NCBI GenBank assembly: GCA_027489335.1
Contig: JAIXZX010000012.1
Location: 124,001-188,000 of the forward strand
Source: Caulobacteraceae bacterium
GTDB lineage: Bacteria > Pseudomonadota > Alphaproteobacteria > Caulobacterales > Caulobacteraceae
Reading direction: 5' to 3'
DNA: 64,000 bases
Below the pieces are notes generated by a model. It did no database searches and was not told the origin of the DNA. It worked only from the letters and a program-made list of their open reading frames with translations. Positions 43,685 through 53,492 of this stretch are shown here, piece after piece. The position numbers were made by a program, and so were the translations under genes. Position 1 is the first letter of the stretch. Each line of letters starts with the position of its first letter.

Positions 43685-44290
43685 ATGCAGGGTCTGCTGT
43701 CCAACTTCCGCAATACGATGATTGTGAGCTTCCTGCTCTCCGTCATCATGATCGTCGGTTATCTGGTCCATAATGGAGGGGCCGACGTGATTTTCGTCCA
43801 GGCCATCCTGCGCTGGACTCATGTGGTGCTCGGCATCCTCTGGATCGGGCTGCTCTACTATTTCAACTTCGTCCAGATCCGCAAAATGCCGGACATCCCG
43901 GCCGAGCTGAAGCCGGCGATCAGCAAGTACATCGCCCCTGAGGCTCTCTTCTGGTTCCGCTGGGCGGCGCTGTTCACGGTGGTCACGGGCCTCGCGCTCG
44001 CCTGGGCCCGCGGCTACCTGCTCGAGGCCCTCAGCCTGGGCGCGGTCGGCGGCTTCGTTTCGGCCCAGCACACCTTCATCGGTGTGGGCATGTGGCTGGC
44101 CCTGATCATGTTCATGAACGTCTGGATGTTCATCTGGCCGAACCAAAAGATCGCGCTGGGCATGGTCGAGGCCGATGACGCGGCCAAGGCCAAGGCAGGC
44201 CGCACGGCCATGCTGTTCTCGCGCACCAATACGCTGCTGTCCCTGCCGATGCTGGTCACCATGGCCATGAACCAGACCATCTTCGGCTAG
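43685..44290 (+). CDS. PuuD-like (urate oxidase N-terminal) membrane protein
   Basis: 201 aa with about five membrane segments (e.g. ILRWTHVVLGILWIGLLYYFNFVQ, FIGVGMWLALIMFMNVWMFIWPNQK). The HVVLGILWIG...YYFNFVQ segment is the signature of the DUF989/urate hydroxylase PuuD N-terminal domain. In PuuD this domain is followed by a cytochrome c domain, which is absent here, so urate hydroxylation is doubtful. Stand-alone versions are common in alphaproteobacteria and some are mislabelled NusG. A strong terminator follows. Confidence 0.8.
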   Translation: MQGLLSNFRNTMIVSFLLSVIMIVGYLVHNGGADVIFVQAILRWTHVVLGILWIGLLYYFNFVQIRKMPDIPAELKPAISKYIAPEALFWFRWAALFTVVTGLALAWARGYLLEALSLGAVGGFVSAQHTFIGVGMWLALIMFMNVWMFIWPNQKIALGMVEADDAAKAKAGRTAMLFSRTNTLLSLPMLVTMAMNQTIFG

Positions 44291-44315
44291 GATCTCTCGA
44301 CGACGACCGGAATTC

Positions 44316-44340
44316 AGGACCCGCCGCCCTGGCGGGTCCT
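44316..44340 (+). terminator. Terminator after PuuD-like gene
   Basis: AGGACCCGCC (44316-44325) and GGCGGGTCCT (44331-44340) form a perfect 10-bp stem with a 5-nt loop, followed by TTCCATTT. It ends 17 nt before the next start codon. Confidence 0.75.
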
Positions 44341-44357
44341 TTCCATTTCAGGACCTC

Positions 44358-45050
44358 ATGGACGAAGACGCCACGCCGCCGGCCGATGATCTGGACGCCC
44401 TGGTCGCCCGGGTGGACCCCGACCGCTGGTTGTCCAGCCGACTGATCGCCGATGCCCAGGACCGGGCCGACGTCATCGTCCTCTATGCCTACGACCACGA
44501 ACTGGCTCGCGCGCCGAAGGTCGCCTCCAACGCCTTGCTGGGCGAGATCCGCCTGGCCTGGTGGCGGGAGGTGCTGGACGAGGCCTATGGCGCTGGCCCG
44601 GTCCGCCGTCATCCCACAGCGGTGGCCCTGGCTGAGGTGATCGCCCGGCGCAGCCTGCCGCGGGCTCTTTTGGAGACCATGATCGACGCCCGCTACCGGC
44701 AACTTGATCCCGAACCCCTGGAAGCCGCCGAGGCGGTGCTGCTGGCGCGGGAGACGGCCGGCGCGGCCGCGCGCCTCGCGGCCTTGATTCTTGCCGAAGC
44801 GGGGGAAGGCGACCGGGCCGAGGCCGCCGGCGCGTTGTGGGCCCTGGGACGTCTCCGTCTGGCCGGAGAGCCATCCCTATCGCCCGAGCACATGGCGCCG
44901 CTGCGAGCGCAGGCCAAGGGCCTGGGGGTGGCCGCATTCCCAGCTGGAGCCCACGGCGTTCTGGCCAGGGTCTATGGTCGGGGCCGTGAACCCTCGCCTG
45001 TGGGCAAGCGCTGGCGGATCACCCTGGCCGCCCTGACTGGGCGGATCTGA
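44358..45050 (+). CDS. Squalene/phytoene synthase superfamily protein, NDUFAF6-like
   Basis: 230 aa. It carries the superfamily motifs LYAYDHELARAPK near residues 42-54 and IRLAWWREVLDEAYG near residues 64-78, which are the NDUFAF6 (complex I assembly factor) version of the phytoene synthase fold. The two Asp-rich DxxxD metal-binding motifs of true synthases are not visible, so prenyl condensation is unlikely. The likely role, inferred from eukaryotic NDUFAF6, is assistance in complex I assembly. It converges with trmFO, 3 bp apart. Confidence 0.78.
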   Translation: MDEDATPPADDLDALVARVDPDRWLSSRLIADAQDRADVIVLYAYDHELARAPKVASNALLGEIRLAWWREVLDEAYGAGPVRRHPTAVALAEVIARRSLPRALLETMIDARYRQLDPEPLEAAEAVLLARETAGAAARLAALILAEAGEGDRAEAAGALWALGRLRLAGEPSLSPEHMAPLRAQAKGLGVAAFPAGAHGVLARVYGRGREPSPVGKRWRITLAALTGRI

Positions 45051-45053
45051 GCC

Positions 45054-46451
45054 CTATTCGGCGGCCAGAGCCGGTTGACCGATCCAGGCGTCCAGGTCGG
45101 TCAGGGCGCGCTCGCCCACCATCCGCTTCTTCGTGCGGCCCCGTTCCTTGGCGCCCAGCCGACGGCCCTCGGCGTCACGCTTGGGGCTCTCAAGGGGCGG
45201 GATCAGGCCGTAATTGATGTTCATCGGCTGGAAAGAGCCCGCGCCCCCATCCAGGTGTCCGCCGGTGATGTGGCCGATCAAGGCGCCGAGCGCCGTGGTC
45301 GGCGGCGGCGGGGTGATGGGCGCGCCAAGGCGCTCGGCTGCGGCCATGCGACCAGCCATCAGGCCGACAGCGGCGCTTTCCACATAGCCCTCGACGCCGG
45401 TCACCTGACCGGCGAACCGCAGGCGCGGAGCCGCCTTCAGGCGCAGGGTCCCATCCAGCAGTCGGGGGCTGTTGATGAAGGTGTTGCGGTGGAGGCCGCC
45501 CAGGCGGGCGAAGACGGCCTTCTCCAGCCCCGGGATCATCCGGAAGATCTCGGTCTGGGCGCCGTGCTTCAGCTTGGTCTGGAAGCCGACCATGTTCCAA
45601 AGGGTGCCCAGGGCGTTGTCCTGCCGCAGCTGGACCACCGCATAGGCCTTCTCGTCCGGCTTGTGGGCGTTGGTCAGGCCGACAGGCTTCATGGGGCCGT
45701 GGCGCAGGGTTTCGCGCCCGCGCTCAGCCATGACCTCGATGGGCAGGCAGCCGTCGAAATAGGGGACGTGCTCCCAGTCCTTGAACTCCGATTTCGGCCC
45801 GGCCAGCAGGGCGTCGATGAAGGCCTCGTACTGCTCCTTGTCCATGGGGCAGTTGATATAGGCCGCCGCGTCGCCGCCAGGTCCGACCTTGTCGTAGCGA
45901 GACTGGCGCCAGCAGACGTCCATGTTCACCGACTCCAGCGTCACGATGGGCGCGATGGCGTCGAAGAAGGACAGCTGGCCCTCGCCGGTGAGGTCGAGGA
46001 TGGCCTGCGACAGGGCCGGCGAGGTGAGCGGGCCGGTGGCGATGATGACGCTGTCCCACGCCTCAGGCGGCAGGCCGGCCACTTCGCCCCGGTCGAGGGT
46101 GATGTTGGGATGGGCCAGCAGCCTGGCCGTCACGGCGTCGGCGAACCCGTCGCGGTCCACGGCCAGGGCGCCGCCCGCCGGCACCTGATGGGCGTCGCCG
46201 CAGGCCATGATGATCGAGTCCAGCCGCCGCATCTCCGCGTGGAGCAGGCCGACGGCGTTTCCGGCCCAGTCGTCGGCGCGGAAGGAGTTGGAGCATACCA
46301 GTTCGGCCAGCTTGTCGGTCTGGTGGGCGTCTGTGCCGCGCACCGGGCGCATTTCGTGCAGGACTACGGGAACGCCGGCCTGGGCGATCTGCCAGGCGGC
46401 CTCGGAACCGGCCAGGCCGCCGCCGATGACATGGATAGGAGAGAGGCTCAT
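45054..46451 (-). CDS. trmFO: Methylenetetrahydrofolate-tRNA-(uracil-54-C5)-methyltransferase
   Basis: 465 aa. Folate- and FAD-dependent enzyme methylating U54 of tRNA to make ribothymidine. The FAD motif [14 protein letters not shown] is at residues 8-21; [21 protein letters not shown] with the conserved Cys, and [11 protein letters not shown] follow. The C-terminal half has [13 protein letters not shown] and [21 protein letters not shown], typical of TrmFO/GidA-like proteins. The ATG at 46451 is chosen because the Rossmann motif begins at once; a longer frame is not needed. Confidence 0.94.
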   Translation of the reverse strand: MSLSPIHVIGGGLAGSEAAWQIAQAGVPVVLHEMRPVRGTDAHQTDKLAELVCSNSFRADDWAGNAVGLLHAEMRRLDSIIMACGDAHQVPAGGALAVDRDGFADAVTARLLAHPNITLDRGEVAGLPPEAWDSVIIATGPLTSPALSQAILDLTGEGQLSFFDAIAPIVTLESVNMDVCWRQSRYDKVGPGGDAAAYINCPMDKEQYEAFIDALLAGPKSEFKDWEHVPYFDGCLPIEVMAERGRETLRHGPMKPVGLTNAHKPDEKAYAVVQLRQDNALGTLWNMVGFQTKLKHGAQTEIFRMIPGLEKAVFARLGGLHRNTFINSPRLLDGTLRLKAAPRLRFAGQVTGVEGYVESAAVGLMAGRMAAAERLGAPITPPPPTTALGALIGHITGGHLDGGAGSFQPMNINYGLIPPLESPKRDAEGRRLGAKERGRTKKRMVGERALTDLDAWIGQPALAAE

Positions 46452-46588
46452 GACCGACCCCATAGCAATGATCCGCACACTTCGCGAGCCGGCCCTTGCA
46501 GGCGGACGGCGCGCGCGCCTAGTTTCTCCGCCGATGGTCGGCGACTTCAGGCGTTTCAAGCCTTTGGCGCGCGGATCGGGGAGCTGAG

Positions 46589-47521
46589 ATGACCACCTTA
46601 TCGCCGGGCGACGCCGCTTTTGAGGGTTTCCGACTGACCCGGGAGTATCCCCGGGTCACGCTGATCTGGGCGATCTTTCACCTTCTGGTGTCGTTCGTCA
46701 CCGCCACGGCCCTGATCATGCTCGGCGGCGACGCGGTGCTGCAGCCCGAGAGCGCCGCCGAAATGAGCCCGGCGGAGCTGGCTGTCTTCATGCGGGACAT
46801 CGCGCCGGCCTATCTGATCCTGGCGCCCATAGGCCTGGTGGTCATGTCGGTGGCGGCCGCGGCGGTCTACCGGCTGCAGCTTCGGCCCGAGGAAGCCGCC
46901 CCAAGCGGCCACCTGCGGTTCGGCGCTGATGAGGTTCGCCTGATCATCCTGACCGTGATCTATTACCTGCTGACCATTGCCGGGGTGCTGGCCCTGTCCC
47001 TGGTGGCGGCCATCGCGGCGGGTGTCGCCTCCATGGCCGGCCAGGGCGCCATGGCCATGGTGGGGGGCGGCATGATGCTGTTCTTCGCCGGCCTCTGGCT
47101 GTTTGTCCTGGTGCGCCTGTCCCTGGCGCCGGTCCTGACCTTCGATCAGCGCCGGCTCGTGGTCTTCGGCTCCTGGGCCCTGACCCGCGGCCACTTCTGG
47201 CGACTGCTCGGGACCTATGCTTTGGCCCTGGTCACCGTCTTGGTCGTCAGCCTGCTGGCCATGGTCATCTTCGCGGCCCTGGCGGGTATCGTCACTGTCG
47301 CCGCCGGCGGTGGACTGGATCAGGTCGGCGAGGTGTTCCAGCCGGACTTCAGCTCGTTCGGCGCCTACATCTCAGCGCAGACCCTGCTCTATCTGATCTT
47401 TAACGCCGGGCTGACGGCCATCTTCTACCCGGCGGTGCTGACCCCGCAGGTGGTGGCCTACCTCACCTTCCTGCCAGCGGGGGTCGAAGACCAGGGAGTT
47501 GGGTCAGACGACTTCGTCTGA
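46589..47521 (+). CDS. Unknown polytopic membrane protein
   Basis: 310 aa with about six membrane segments (e.g. [38 protein letters not shown], a pair in the 120-165 region, [41 protein letters not shown], and a C-terminal one). The segment [19 protein letters not shown] resembles the membrane repeat of glycerophosphodiester phosphodiesterase-associated and related DUF-type proteins, but no catalytic domain is attached. The function is unknown. Its stop codon lies inside a perfect inverted repeat. Confidence 0.7.
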   Translation: MTTLSPGDAAFEGFRLTREYPRVTLIWAIFHLLVSFVTATALIMLGGDAVLQPESAAEMSPAELAVFMRDIAPAYLILAPIGLVVMSVAAAAVYRLQLRPEEAAPSGHLRFGADEVRLIILTVIYYLLTIAGVLALSLVAAIAAGVASMAGQGAMAMVGGGMMLFFAGLWLFVLVRLSLAPVLTFDQRRLVVFGSWALTRGHFWRLLGTYALALVTVLVVSLLAMVIFAALAGIVTVAAGGGLDQVGEVFQPDFSSFGAYISAQTLLYLIFNAGLTAIFYPAVLTPQVVAYLTFLPAGVEDQGVGSDDFV

Positions 47522-47525
47522 CCCA
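47500..47525. terminator. Perfect 12-bp inverted repeat between convergent genes
   Basis: TGGGTCAGACGA (47500-47511) and TCGTCTGACCCA (47514-47525) are exact complements with a CT spacer. It includes the stop codon of the membrane-protein gene and lies 8 bp from the GST stop, so it probably terminates both strands. Confidence 0.7.
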
Positions 47526-47532
47526 GGGACCC

Positions 47533-48144
47533 TCAAGCCTGAGCGCTGGGGCGGGCGGTGACCCGCTGATGCCAGGCGGCCAGATTGGCGTGTTCGGGGT
47601 TCATCTCCAGCCCGATCCAGGTGGCGAAATCCACGGTCGACAGGGCGCAGATGTCGGCGATCGTATAGTCGTGGCCCGCGATGAAGTCGCGGCTGGCCAA
47701 CTCCCGGTCCAGCCATTTCAGCGCGCTGCCATAGGCCTCTCGGTTCGACTCGCCAAAGTCCTTGAACTGGGTCAGCAGGGCGGCGGTGTAGGGGTGGGCG
47801 TGGCGCCAGAAATTGCCCACCGGCGTCATCAGGACGAACTCCACCCGGCGGACCCACATGTCCACATGGGCCTTTTCCAGGGCCGTTCTGCCAAACAGCG
47901 GCGGCTCGGGGTTGGTCTCTTCGAAGTAGCGGCAGATGGCGACGGTCTCGGAGATGGTCGCCCCGTCGTCCAGCTCCAGGGTGGGGATCTGGCCGAGTGA
48001 GTTCTTGGCCCGGTAGTCGGTCGACTTGTGCTCGCGCTTGCGCATGTCGACCGTGGTTTCCGGCAGGTCGATGCCCTTTTCCGCGAGGAAAATGCGGACG
48101 CGGCGGGGGTTCGGCGCCGGCATGGGCGCGCCGTAGAGGATCAT
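47533..48144 (-). CDS. Glutathione S-transferase
   Basis: 203 aa, cytosolic. A thioredoxin-like N-terminal domain (MILYGAPMPAPNPRRVRIFLAEKG, then IPTLELDDGATISETVAICRYFEE with the Glu-Thr glutathione-binding motif) is followed by an all-helical C-terminal domain including HDYTIADICALSTVDFA, the conserved N-capping/hydrophobic staple. The substrate is unknown. It begins 76 bp downstream of the nucleotidyltransferase gene. Confidence 0.9.
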   Translation of the reverse strand: MILYGAPMPAPNPRRVRIFLAEKGIDLPETTVDMRKREHKSTDYRAKNSLGQIPTLELDDGATISETVAICRYFEETNPEPPLFGRTALEKAHVDMWVRRVEFVLMTPVGNFWRHAHPYTAALLTQFKDFGESNREAYGSALKWLDRELASRDFIAGHDYTIADICALSTVDFATWIGLEMNPEHANLAAWHQRVTARPSAQA

Positions 48145-48220
48145 GGGTCAGCTCCAAATCGCTTAAACGAATGAAGCGAGGCTATTTCGAACAGGCGTTT
48201 ACGGAAACCCTGACGTAAGG

Positions 48221-49021
48221 TCAGCCAAGCGTCGGGAGGTCGCGGGCGAGGCCGGACAGGACAGCCGCTTCCCAGTCTGTGGGCCACACCGCGTCCATCG
48301 CGCGGGCGACCCGGCGGGCGCGGGGCAGGAAACGGTCGCGCAGGTCGCGATTTGCGGCCAGCAGTTCGGCCTCGATCGCCCGGGGCGGGACCAGGGCCTC
48401 GAGCTCGGCGATCTGCTCGGCGGTCAGGAAGGGATAGAGCTTCTTGGCGCCGCCGCGCTCGGCGGGACCTATGCCATTCTCCTCCAGCATCACCTCGATC
48501 AGCAGCCGGCGCAGATGGCCGACGCCGTCCTGCATCACCACCCACTCCCGTCGGCCGACCGCCACCGGGGCGAGGGAGAGGATTCGGAGGAACTCGCTGA
48601 TCAGACCCTCTATGCGGCGTGCCACAGCGGCCGGATCTTGGCGCCGTGCGGCTCGTTCCGGAGGCGCCTCGCCGGCGTCCCCGAACAGCAGCCTGACGCC
48701 AGCAGGGTCCTGGCGGGCGAACTCGTCCGGCGTGGTGAGCACGAGATCAAAGCGCATGAGGTCCGGCGTGGTCCCGTTCACCAGCCGGCCAAACTGGGAA
48801 AGGCGCAGGACTGTGGCGGGCAGCGGGCCGTCCGCGCACATCAGGTCGCCAAGTAAGCCCGGCATGTCGTCGGCGGCCACCACCAGGGTGATGTCGACAT
48901 CGCTCCAGGCGTCGCCCCGGCCAGCCCCCAGGCTGCCGGTCAGCCAGGCCGACAGGATGCGGCCGTCAGGCCGGAGCGCCGCAACAAGCTGATCCAGAAG
49001 GGACTGCTGCTCCGGCGTCAT
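48221..49021 (-). CDS. Nucleotidyltransferase-fold protein
   Basis: 266 aa. The N-terminal [24 protein letters not shown] (residues 25-48) is the GSxxxGRxDxxSDxDL motif of polymerase-beta-like nucleotidyltransferases, with the two metal-binding Asp. A helical C-terminal domain of about 130 residues follows, resembling aminoglycoside nucleotidyltransferases (AadA/AadE) and related antitoxin-like proteins. Substrate cannot be inferred. It lies 18 bp after the uvrA stop and may be in the same transcript. Confidence 0.75.
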   Translation of the reverse strand: MTPEQQSLLDQLVAALRPDGRILSAWLTGSLGAGRGDAWSDVDITLVVAADDMPGLLGDLMCADGPLPATVLRLSQFGRLVNGTTPDLMRFDLVLTTPDEFARQDPAGVRLLFGDAGEAPPERAARRQDPAAVARRIEGLISEFLRILSLAPVAVGRREWVVMQDGVGHLRRLLIEVMLEENGIGPAERGGAKKLYPFLTAEQIAELEALVPPRAIEAELLAANRDLRDRFLPRARRVARAMDAVWPTDWEAAVLSGLARDLPTLG

Positions 49022-49039
49022 GGCGAGGGCCCCCCGACC

Positions 49040-51931
49040 TCAGGCGCTCTTGCGGCTGGCCAGGCGCCGTTGCTCGTGGCGGTCCAGCACGTCCTTGAGA
49101 TAGCGGCCGGTCCAGCTGGCGGGCTGGGCGGCCACGGCCTCAGGGGTACCCACCGCGACGATCTCGCCGCCGCCGTCGCCGCCCTCGGGACCGAAGTCCA
49201 GCAGCCAGTCGGCGGTCTTGATGACGTCGAGATTGTGCTCGATGACCACCACCGTATTGCCCTGGTCCACCAGTTCGTGGAGCACCTCCAGGAGCTTCTG
49301 GATGTCCTCGAAGTGCAGGCCGGTGGTGGGCTCGTCCAGGATGTAGAGGGTGCGGCCCGTGGCCCGCCGCGACAGCTCCTTGGACAGCTTCACCCGCTGG
49401 GCCTCGCCGCCGGACAGGGTGGTGGCCGGCTGGCCGACCTTGACGTAGCTGAGGCCCACCCGCTTGAGCGTCTCCATCTTGTCGCGCACCGGCGGCACGG
49501 CCTTGAAGAAGTCGGCGGCCTCCTCGACGGTCATGTCCAGGACGTCGGAGATGGACTTGCCCTTGAACTGGATATCCAGGGTCTCGCGGTTGTAGCGCTT
49601 GCCCTTGCACACATCGCACGTGACGTAGACGTCGGGCAGGAAGTGCATTTCGATCTTGATCAGGCCATCGCCCTGGCAAGCCTCACAGCGGCCGCCCTTG
49701 ACGTTGAACGAGAAGCGCCCGGGTCCATAGCCGCGGGCCTTGGCCTCGGGCAGGCCGGCGTACCAGTCGCGGATGGGCTGGAAGGCGCCGGTATAGGTCG
49801 CCGGGTTCGACCGCGGAGTGCGCCCGATGGGCGACTGGTCGATGTCGATGACCTTGTCGAAATTCTCCAGCCCCTCGATCCGCTCGTGCTGGGCTGGGGC
49901 GTCGCTGGCATTGTGCAGCCGACGGGCCGCGGCCTTGTAGAGGGTCTCGATGGTGAAGGTGGATTTCCCGCCGCCGGAGACGCCGGTGATGCAGGTGAAG
50001 ACGCCCACGGGGATCTCCCCGGTGACGTCCTTCAGATTGTTGCCGCTGGCGCCGATGATGCGGACCATCTTCTTCTTGGAAATGGGCCGGCGGTCCCGCG
50101 GGACGGCGATCTCGCGGGCCCCCGACAGGTACTGGCCCGTCACGCTCTTGGGGTTGGCGATCACCTGTTCAGGGGTGCCCTCGGCGACGATGGTTCCGCC
50201 ATGGACGCCGGCGGCGGGGCCCATGTCGATCACATAGTCGGCCGTCATGATGGCCTCTTCGTCGTGCTCGACCACCAGCACGGAATTGCCCAGGTCGCGC
50301 AGGCCGCGCAGGCTGTTGAGCAGGCGGGTGTTGTCGCGCTGATGCAGGCCGATCGACGGCTCGTCCAGGACGTACAGCACGCCGGTCAGGCCTGAGCCGA
50401 TCTGGCTGGCCAGGCGAATGCGCTGGCTTTCGCCGCCGGACAGGGTGCCGGAATTTCGCGACATGTTCAGGTAGTTCAGGCCGACATCCACCAGGAAGCG
50501 CAGCCGGTCATTGATCTCCTTCAGGATCCGCCGGGCGATCTCCATCTGCTTGTCGCTGAGGCTCTGCTCCAGGGCGGTGAACCACTCCCGAGCGTGCTGG
50601 ATCGACAGGCGGGAGATCTCACCGATGTGCCGGCCGTCGATCTTCACCGCCAGGGCCTCGGGCTTCAGGCGATAGCCCTCGCAGACCTCGCAGGGCGTCT
50701 CCGACTGGAAGCGGCCCAGCTCCTCGCGCACCCAGGCGGAGTCGGTCTCGCGCCAGCGGCGCTCCAGGTTCGGCAGCACGCCTTCGAAGGTCTTGTTGAC
50801 CTCGTACTTGCGGGCGTTGTCGTCATAGACGAAGTGGATTTTCGTGCCCTTCGTGCCATTCAGGATGACCTCGCGGGCGGCGTCCGGCAGCTTCCACCAG
50901 GGCTCGTCCATGGAGAAGTCGTAGTGGCGGGCCAGCGCCTGCAGGGTCTGGGTGTAAAGGGGCGAGGGTCCCTTGGACCAGGGGGCGACGGCGCCCTTGT
51001 GCAGGGACTTTTCCTTGTCCGGGATCACCATGTCGGCGTCGAAGGCGAGCTTGGCGCCCAGGCCGTCGCAGGCCGGGCAGGCGCCGAAGGGATTGTTGAA
51101 CGAGAACAGCCGCGGCTCGATCTCGCTGATCGAAAAGCCCGAGACCGGACAGGCGAACTTCTCCGAGAAGATGATCTGGCGCGGCTCGCTCGCGCCCTCG
51201 GCCACATCGGCCCATTCGGCCGTGGCGATGCCGTCAGCCAGCCGCAGGGCGGTCTCCAGGCTGTCGGCGTAGCGGCTTTCCTGGTCGCCCCGGGTCACCA
51301 GTCGGTCCACGACGATGTCGATGTCGTGCTTGAACTTCTTGTCGAGAACCGGAGCGTCCTCAATGGGATAGAAGGTCCCGTCGATCTTCAGCCGCTGGAA
51401 GCCTGCCCGCTGCCACTCGGCGATCTCCTTGCGGTACTCGCCCTTGCGGCCGCGGATCACCGGCGCCAGCAGATAGAGCCGCTCGCCATCGGGCAGGGCG
51501 GTCAGCTTGTCGACCATCTGGCTGACGGTCTGGCTCTCGATGGGCAGGCCGGTGGCGGGCGAATAGGGCACGCCCACCCGCGCCCATAGCAGACGCATGT
51601 AGTCGTGGATCTCGGTGACCGTGCCGACGGTGGAGCGGGGATTGCGGCTGGTGGTCTTCTGCTCGATGGAGATGGCCGGCGAGAGGCCCTCGATCAGGTC
51701 CACATCGGGCTTGCTCATCAGCTCCAGGAACTGGCGGGCATAGGCCGAAAGGCTCTCCACATAGCGGCGCTGACCCTCGGCGTAGATGGTGTCGAAGGCC
51801 AGAGAGCTCTTGCCCGATCCAGACAGACCCGTGAGCACCACCAGCTCACCCCGGGGAATGTCGACGTTGACGTCCTTGAGGTTGTGCTCCCGCGCGCCGC
51901 GCACGCGGATGAAGTTCAGCTGATCGGCCAT
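49040..51931 (-). CDS. uvrA: Excinuclease ABC subunit A
   Basis: 963 aa. DNA damage sensor of nucleotide excision repair; works with UvrB. The first ATPase has Walker [10 protein letters not shown] near residue 35, the second GVSGGGKST near residue 665, with signature motifs [16 protein letters not shown] and [16 protein letters not shown]. Zinc sites are CEVCEGYRL and CEACQGD...[10 protein letters not shown]. The first zinc site reads CPVSG...CPACDG: its second Cys is Ser, so that site may be incomplete. A GTTC-N7-GTTC LexA box lies about 80 bp upstream. Confidence 0.97.
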   Translation of the reverse strand: MADQLNFIRVRGAREHNLKDVNVDIPRGELVVLTGLSGSGKSSLAFDTIYAEGQRRYVESLSAYARQFLELMSKPDVDLIEGLSPAISIEQKTTSRNPRSTVGTVTEIHDYMRLLWARVGVPYSPATGLPIESQTVSQMVDKLTALPDGERLYLLAPVIRGRKGEYRKEIAEWQRAGFQRLKIDGTFYPIEDAPVLDKKFKHDIDIVVDRLVTRGDQESRYADSLETALRLADGIATAEWADVAEGASEPRQIIFSEKFACPVSGFSISEIEPRLFSFNNPFGACPACDGLGAKLAFDADMVIPDKEKSLHKGAVAPWSKGPSPLYTQTLQALARHYDFSMDEPWWKLPDAAREVILNGTKGTKIHFVYDDNARKYEVNKTFEGVLPNLERRWRETDSAWVREELGRFQSETPCEVCEGYRLKPEALAVKIDGRHIGEISRLSIQHAREWFTALEQSLSDKQMEIARRILKEINDRLRFLVDVGLNYLNMSRNSGTLSGGESQRIRLASQIGSGLTGVLYVLDEPSIGLHQRDNTRLLNSLRGLRDLGNSVLVVEHDEEAIMTADYVIDMGPAAGVHGGTIVAEGTPEQVIANPKSVTGQYLSGAREIAVPRDRRPISKKKMVRIIGASGNNLKDVTGEIPVGVFTCITGVSGGGKSTFTIETLYKAAARRLHNASDAPAQHERIEGLENFDKVIDIDQSPIGRTPRSNPATYTGAFQPIRDWYAGLPEAKARGYGPGRFSFNVKGGRCEACQGDGLIKIEMHFLPDVYVTCDVCKGKRYNRETLDIQFKGKSISDVLDMTVEEAADFFKAVPPVRDKMETLKRVGLSYVKVGQPATTLSGGEAQRVKLSKELSRRATGRTLYILDEPTTGLHFEDIQKLLEVLHELVDQGNTVVVIEHNLDVIKTADWLLDFGPEGGDGGGEIVAVGTPEAVAAQPASWTGRYLKDVLDRHEQRRLASRKSA

Positions 51932-52012
51932 GATTGTCCTGGAAGCCCTGCCGGCCGCCCGGGTTCCAGGCGGCCGGTTTCTATGTAGTGCCGGGACTCA
52001 GAGATAACACGA

Positions 52013-52027
52013 GAACAAGGGGGGAAC
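52013..52027 (-). promoter_or_regulatory. LexA (SOS) box upstream of uvrA
   Basis: On the minus strand GTTCCCCCCTTGTTC is an exact GTTC-N7-GTTC, the alphaproteobacterial LexA consensus. It lies between the dipeptidase stop and the uvrA start, in the correct position to repress uvrA until DNA damage. Confidence 0.75.
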
Positions 52028-52037
52028 AAAGTCTCGC

Positions 52038-53243
52038 CTAGCGGGTCGCCGCGGCCTGAACCTGCTCCATCACCCGCAGAACATTGCCGCCCCAGAACTT
52101 GTCCAGATCGGCCTGTGTGAAGCCTGCGGCGACCAGACGTTCGGTCAGGGCCGGGAAGGCGGTCACGTCTTCGAAGCCCTCAATGCCGCCGCCGCCGTCG
52201 AAGTCGCCCGAGATGCCGACGTGGTCGATGCCGACGGTCTGCACCACGTGCAGGATGTGCTTCATCAGGTCGTCCATATTGGCCCGGGGCAGGGGGTATT
52301 GCGCCTCGATGGCGGCCCGTTCCGCCAGATAGGCGTCACGCTGTTCGGGTTTCACGTCTCGCTGCGGGCCATACTTCTGAGTGAGAGCGGCCAGGGCGGC
52401 GTTGCGCTCAGGGATGCGCGGGGTCTCCACCATGTAACCGGAGAAGGCGTTGATCTGGATGACGCCGCCCTTGTCAGCCAGCTTGCGCAGCAGGTCGTCG
52501 GGTATGTTGCGCGGGTGGTCGTAGACAGCCTTCACGCCGGAGTGGGACAGGATCAATGGCGCTCGCGACAGATCCAGCATCTGGTCCAGGGCCTGGTCTG
52601 AGGCGTGGCTCGGGTCGATGACGATCCCCAGGTCGTTGGCGTGGCGCACGAAGGCCCGCCCCTTGTCGCTCAGGCCGCCGAACTCGGGGCCCTTGGGATC
52701 GGTGGAGGAGTCGGCCAGGTCGTTGTTGGCGAAGTGGACGGGGCCCATCATCCGAACGCCGAGCTTGTAGAAGGTCTCCATCAGCGACAGATCGCCGACG
52801 AGCGGCGCGCCGTTCTCCAGGCTGATGAAGACGAACTTCTTGCCCGCCGCCAGGGCCTCGCGGGCCTGCGCCGGGGTGGTCACCAGCGCGAAGTGCTCCT
52901 GGTGGCGGGCGGTCATCTGCAGGATTTCGGCGGTTCGCGTCAGGGCATGGTCGCGCGACCACATGTCGGCCACGGCGTCGCGCCCCCGCTGGGGGGTGAA
53001 AACGACGAAGACCCCGCCATCCACGCCGCCTTCGACCATGCGCGGATAGTCCACCTGGGTGCCATCCACCGCGAAGTCGTGGCGGTCCATGATGCTCCAG
53101 CCGCTCGCCGAGAAGTTGGCGGGGGTGTCGAAGTGGGTGTCGAGGACGATCGCCTGCTCATGCATCTGGGCCGGGGTCTGGGCGTGGGCGGCGCCGGCGG
53201 CGGCGAGGACGAGGAGGCTGGCGATCAGGGCGCGACGGGACAC
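52038..53243 (-). CDS. Membrane dipeptidase (peptidase M19)
   Basis: 401 aa. A signal peptide (cleaved after AGAAHA) exports it. The TIM-barrel metal motifs include IVLDTHFDTP (HxD), a Glu in VFISLENGAP, and IVIDPSHASDQ, PLILSHSGVKAV and DHVGISGDFDGG, all typical of M19 dipeptidases. Members cleave dipeptides, including ones with a C-terminal D-residue in some relatives. It is on the minus strand upstream of uvrA but separated by the LexA box region. Confidence 0.9.
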   Translation of the reverse strand: MSRRALIASLLVLAAAGAAHAQTPAQMHEQAIVLDTHFDTPANFSASGWSIMDRHDFAVDGTQVDYPRMVEGGVDGGVFVVFTPQRGRDAVADMWSRDHALTRTAEILQMTARHQEHFALVTTPAQAREALAAGKKFVFISLENGAPLVGDLSLMETFYKLGVRMMGPVHFANNDLADSSTDPKGPEFGGLSDKGRAFVRHANDLGIVIDPSHASDQALDQMLDLSRAPLILSHSGVKAVYDHPRNIPDDLLRKLADKGGVIQINAFSGYMVETPRIPERNAALAALTQKYGPQRDVKPEQRDAYLAERAAIEAQYPLPRANMDDLMKHILHVVQTVGIDHVGISGDFDGGGGIEGFEDVTAFPALTERLVAAGFTQADLDKFWGGNVLRVMEQVQAAATR

Positions 53244-53387
53244 AGGGCGGAACTCCTTGGATGGCTGTGCCAGCAGTTAGGGCCAGCCGAGAGAGCGGCG
53301 CAATGGCGCGGCGGCCAGGGCGGGGGAGATTTGCGCCTCAGCGACCCATCGCCTATCTAGCGATCATCTGACGAAGGAGTCCCCGAC

Positions 53388-53492
53388 ATGCGCCTCGCGA
53401 CGCCAATCTGCCTCGCCCTGCTCGCAAACGTCGCCCGGACTGCGCCCCATGCCCTTCGTCACCCTGGATCGTCTGACCGCCAGAACCCCTGA
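53388..53492 (+). CDS. Candidate 34-codon leader ORF before ABC-F gene
   Basis: An ATG with GAAGGAG 8 nt upstream, the best Shine-Dalgarno sequence in the region, opens a short frame MRLATPICLALLANVARTAP and 14 more residues, stopping 44 nt inside the ABC-F gene. The ABC-F start at 53449 has no comparable site, so its translation may depend on this leader. It could equally be a chance overlap. Confidence 0.35.
   Translation: MRLATPICLALLANVARTAPHALRHPGSSDRQNP

Noticed and set aside
44358..45050. Hopanoid or carotenoid synthase call for the phytoene-synthase-fold gene
   Set aside because: The two Asp-rich metal-binding motifs are not visible and no other isoprenoid genes are linked.
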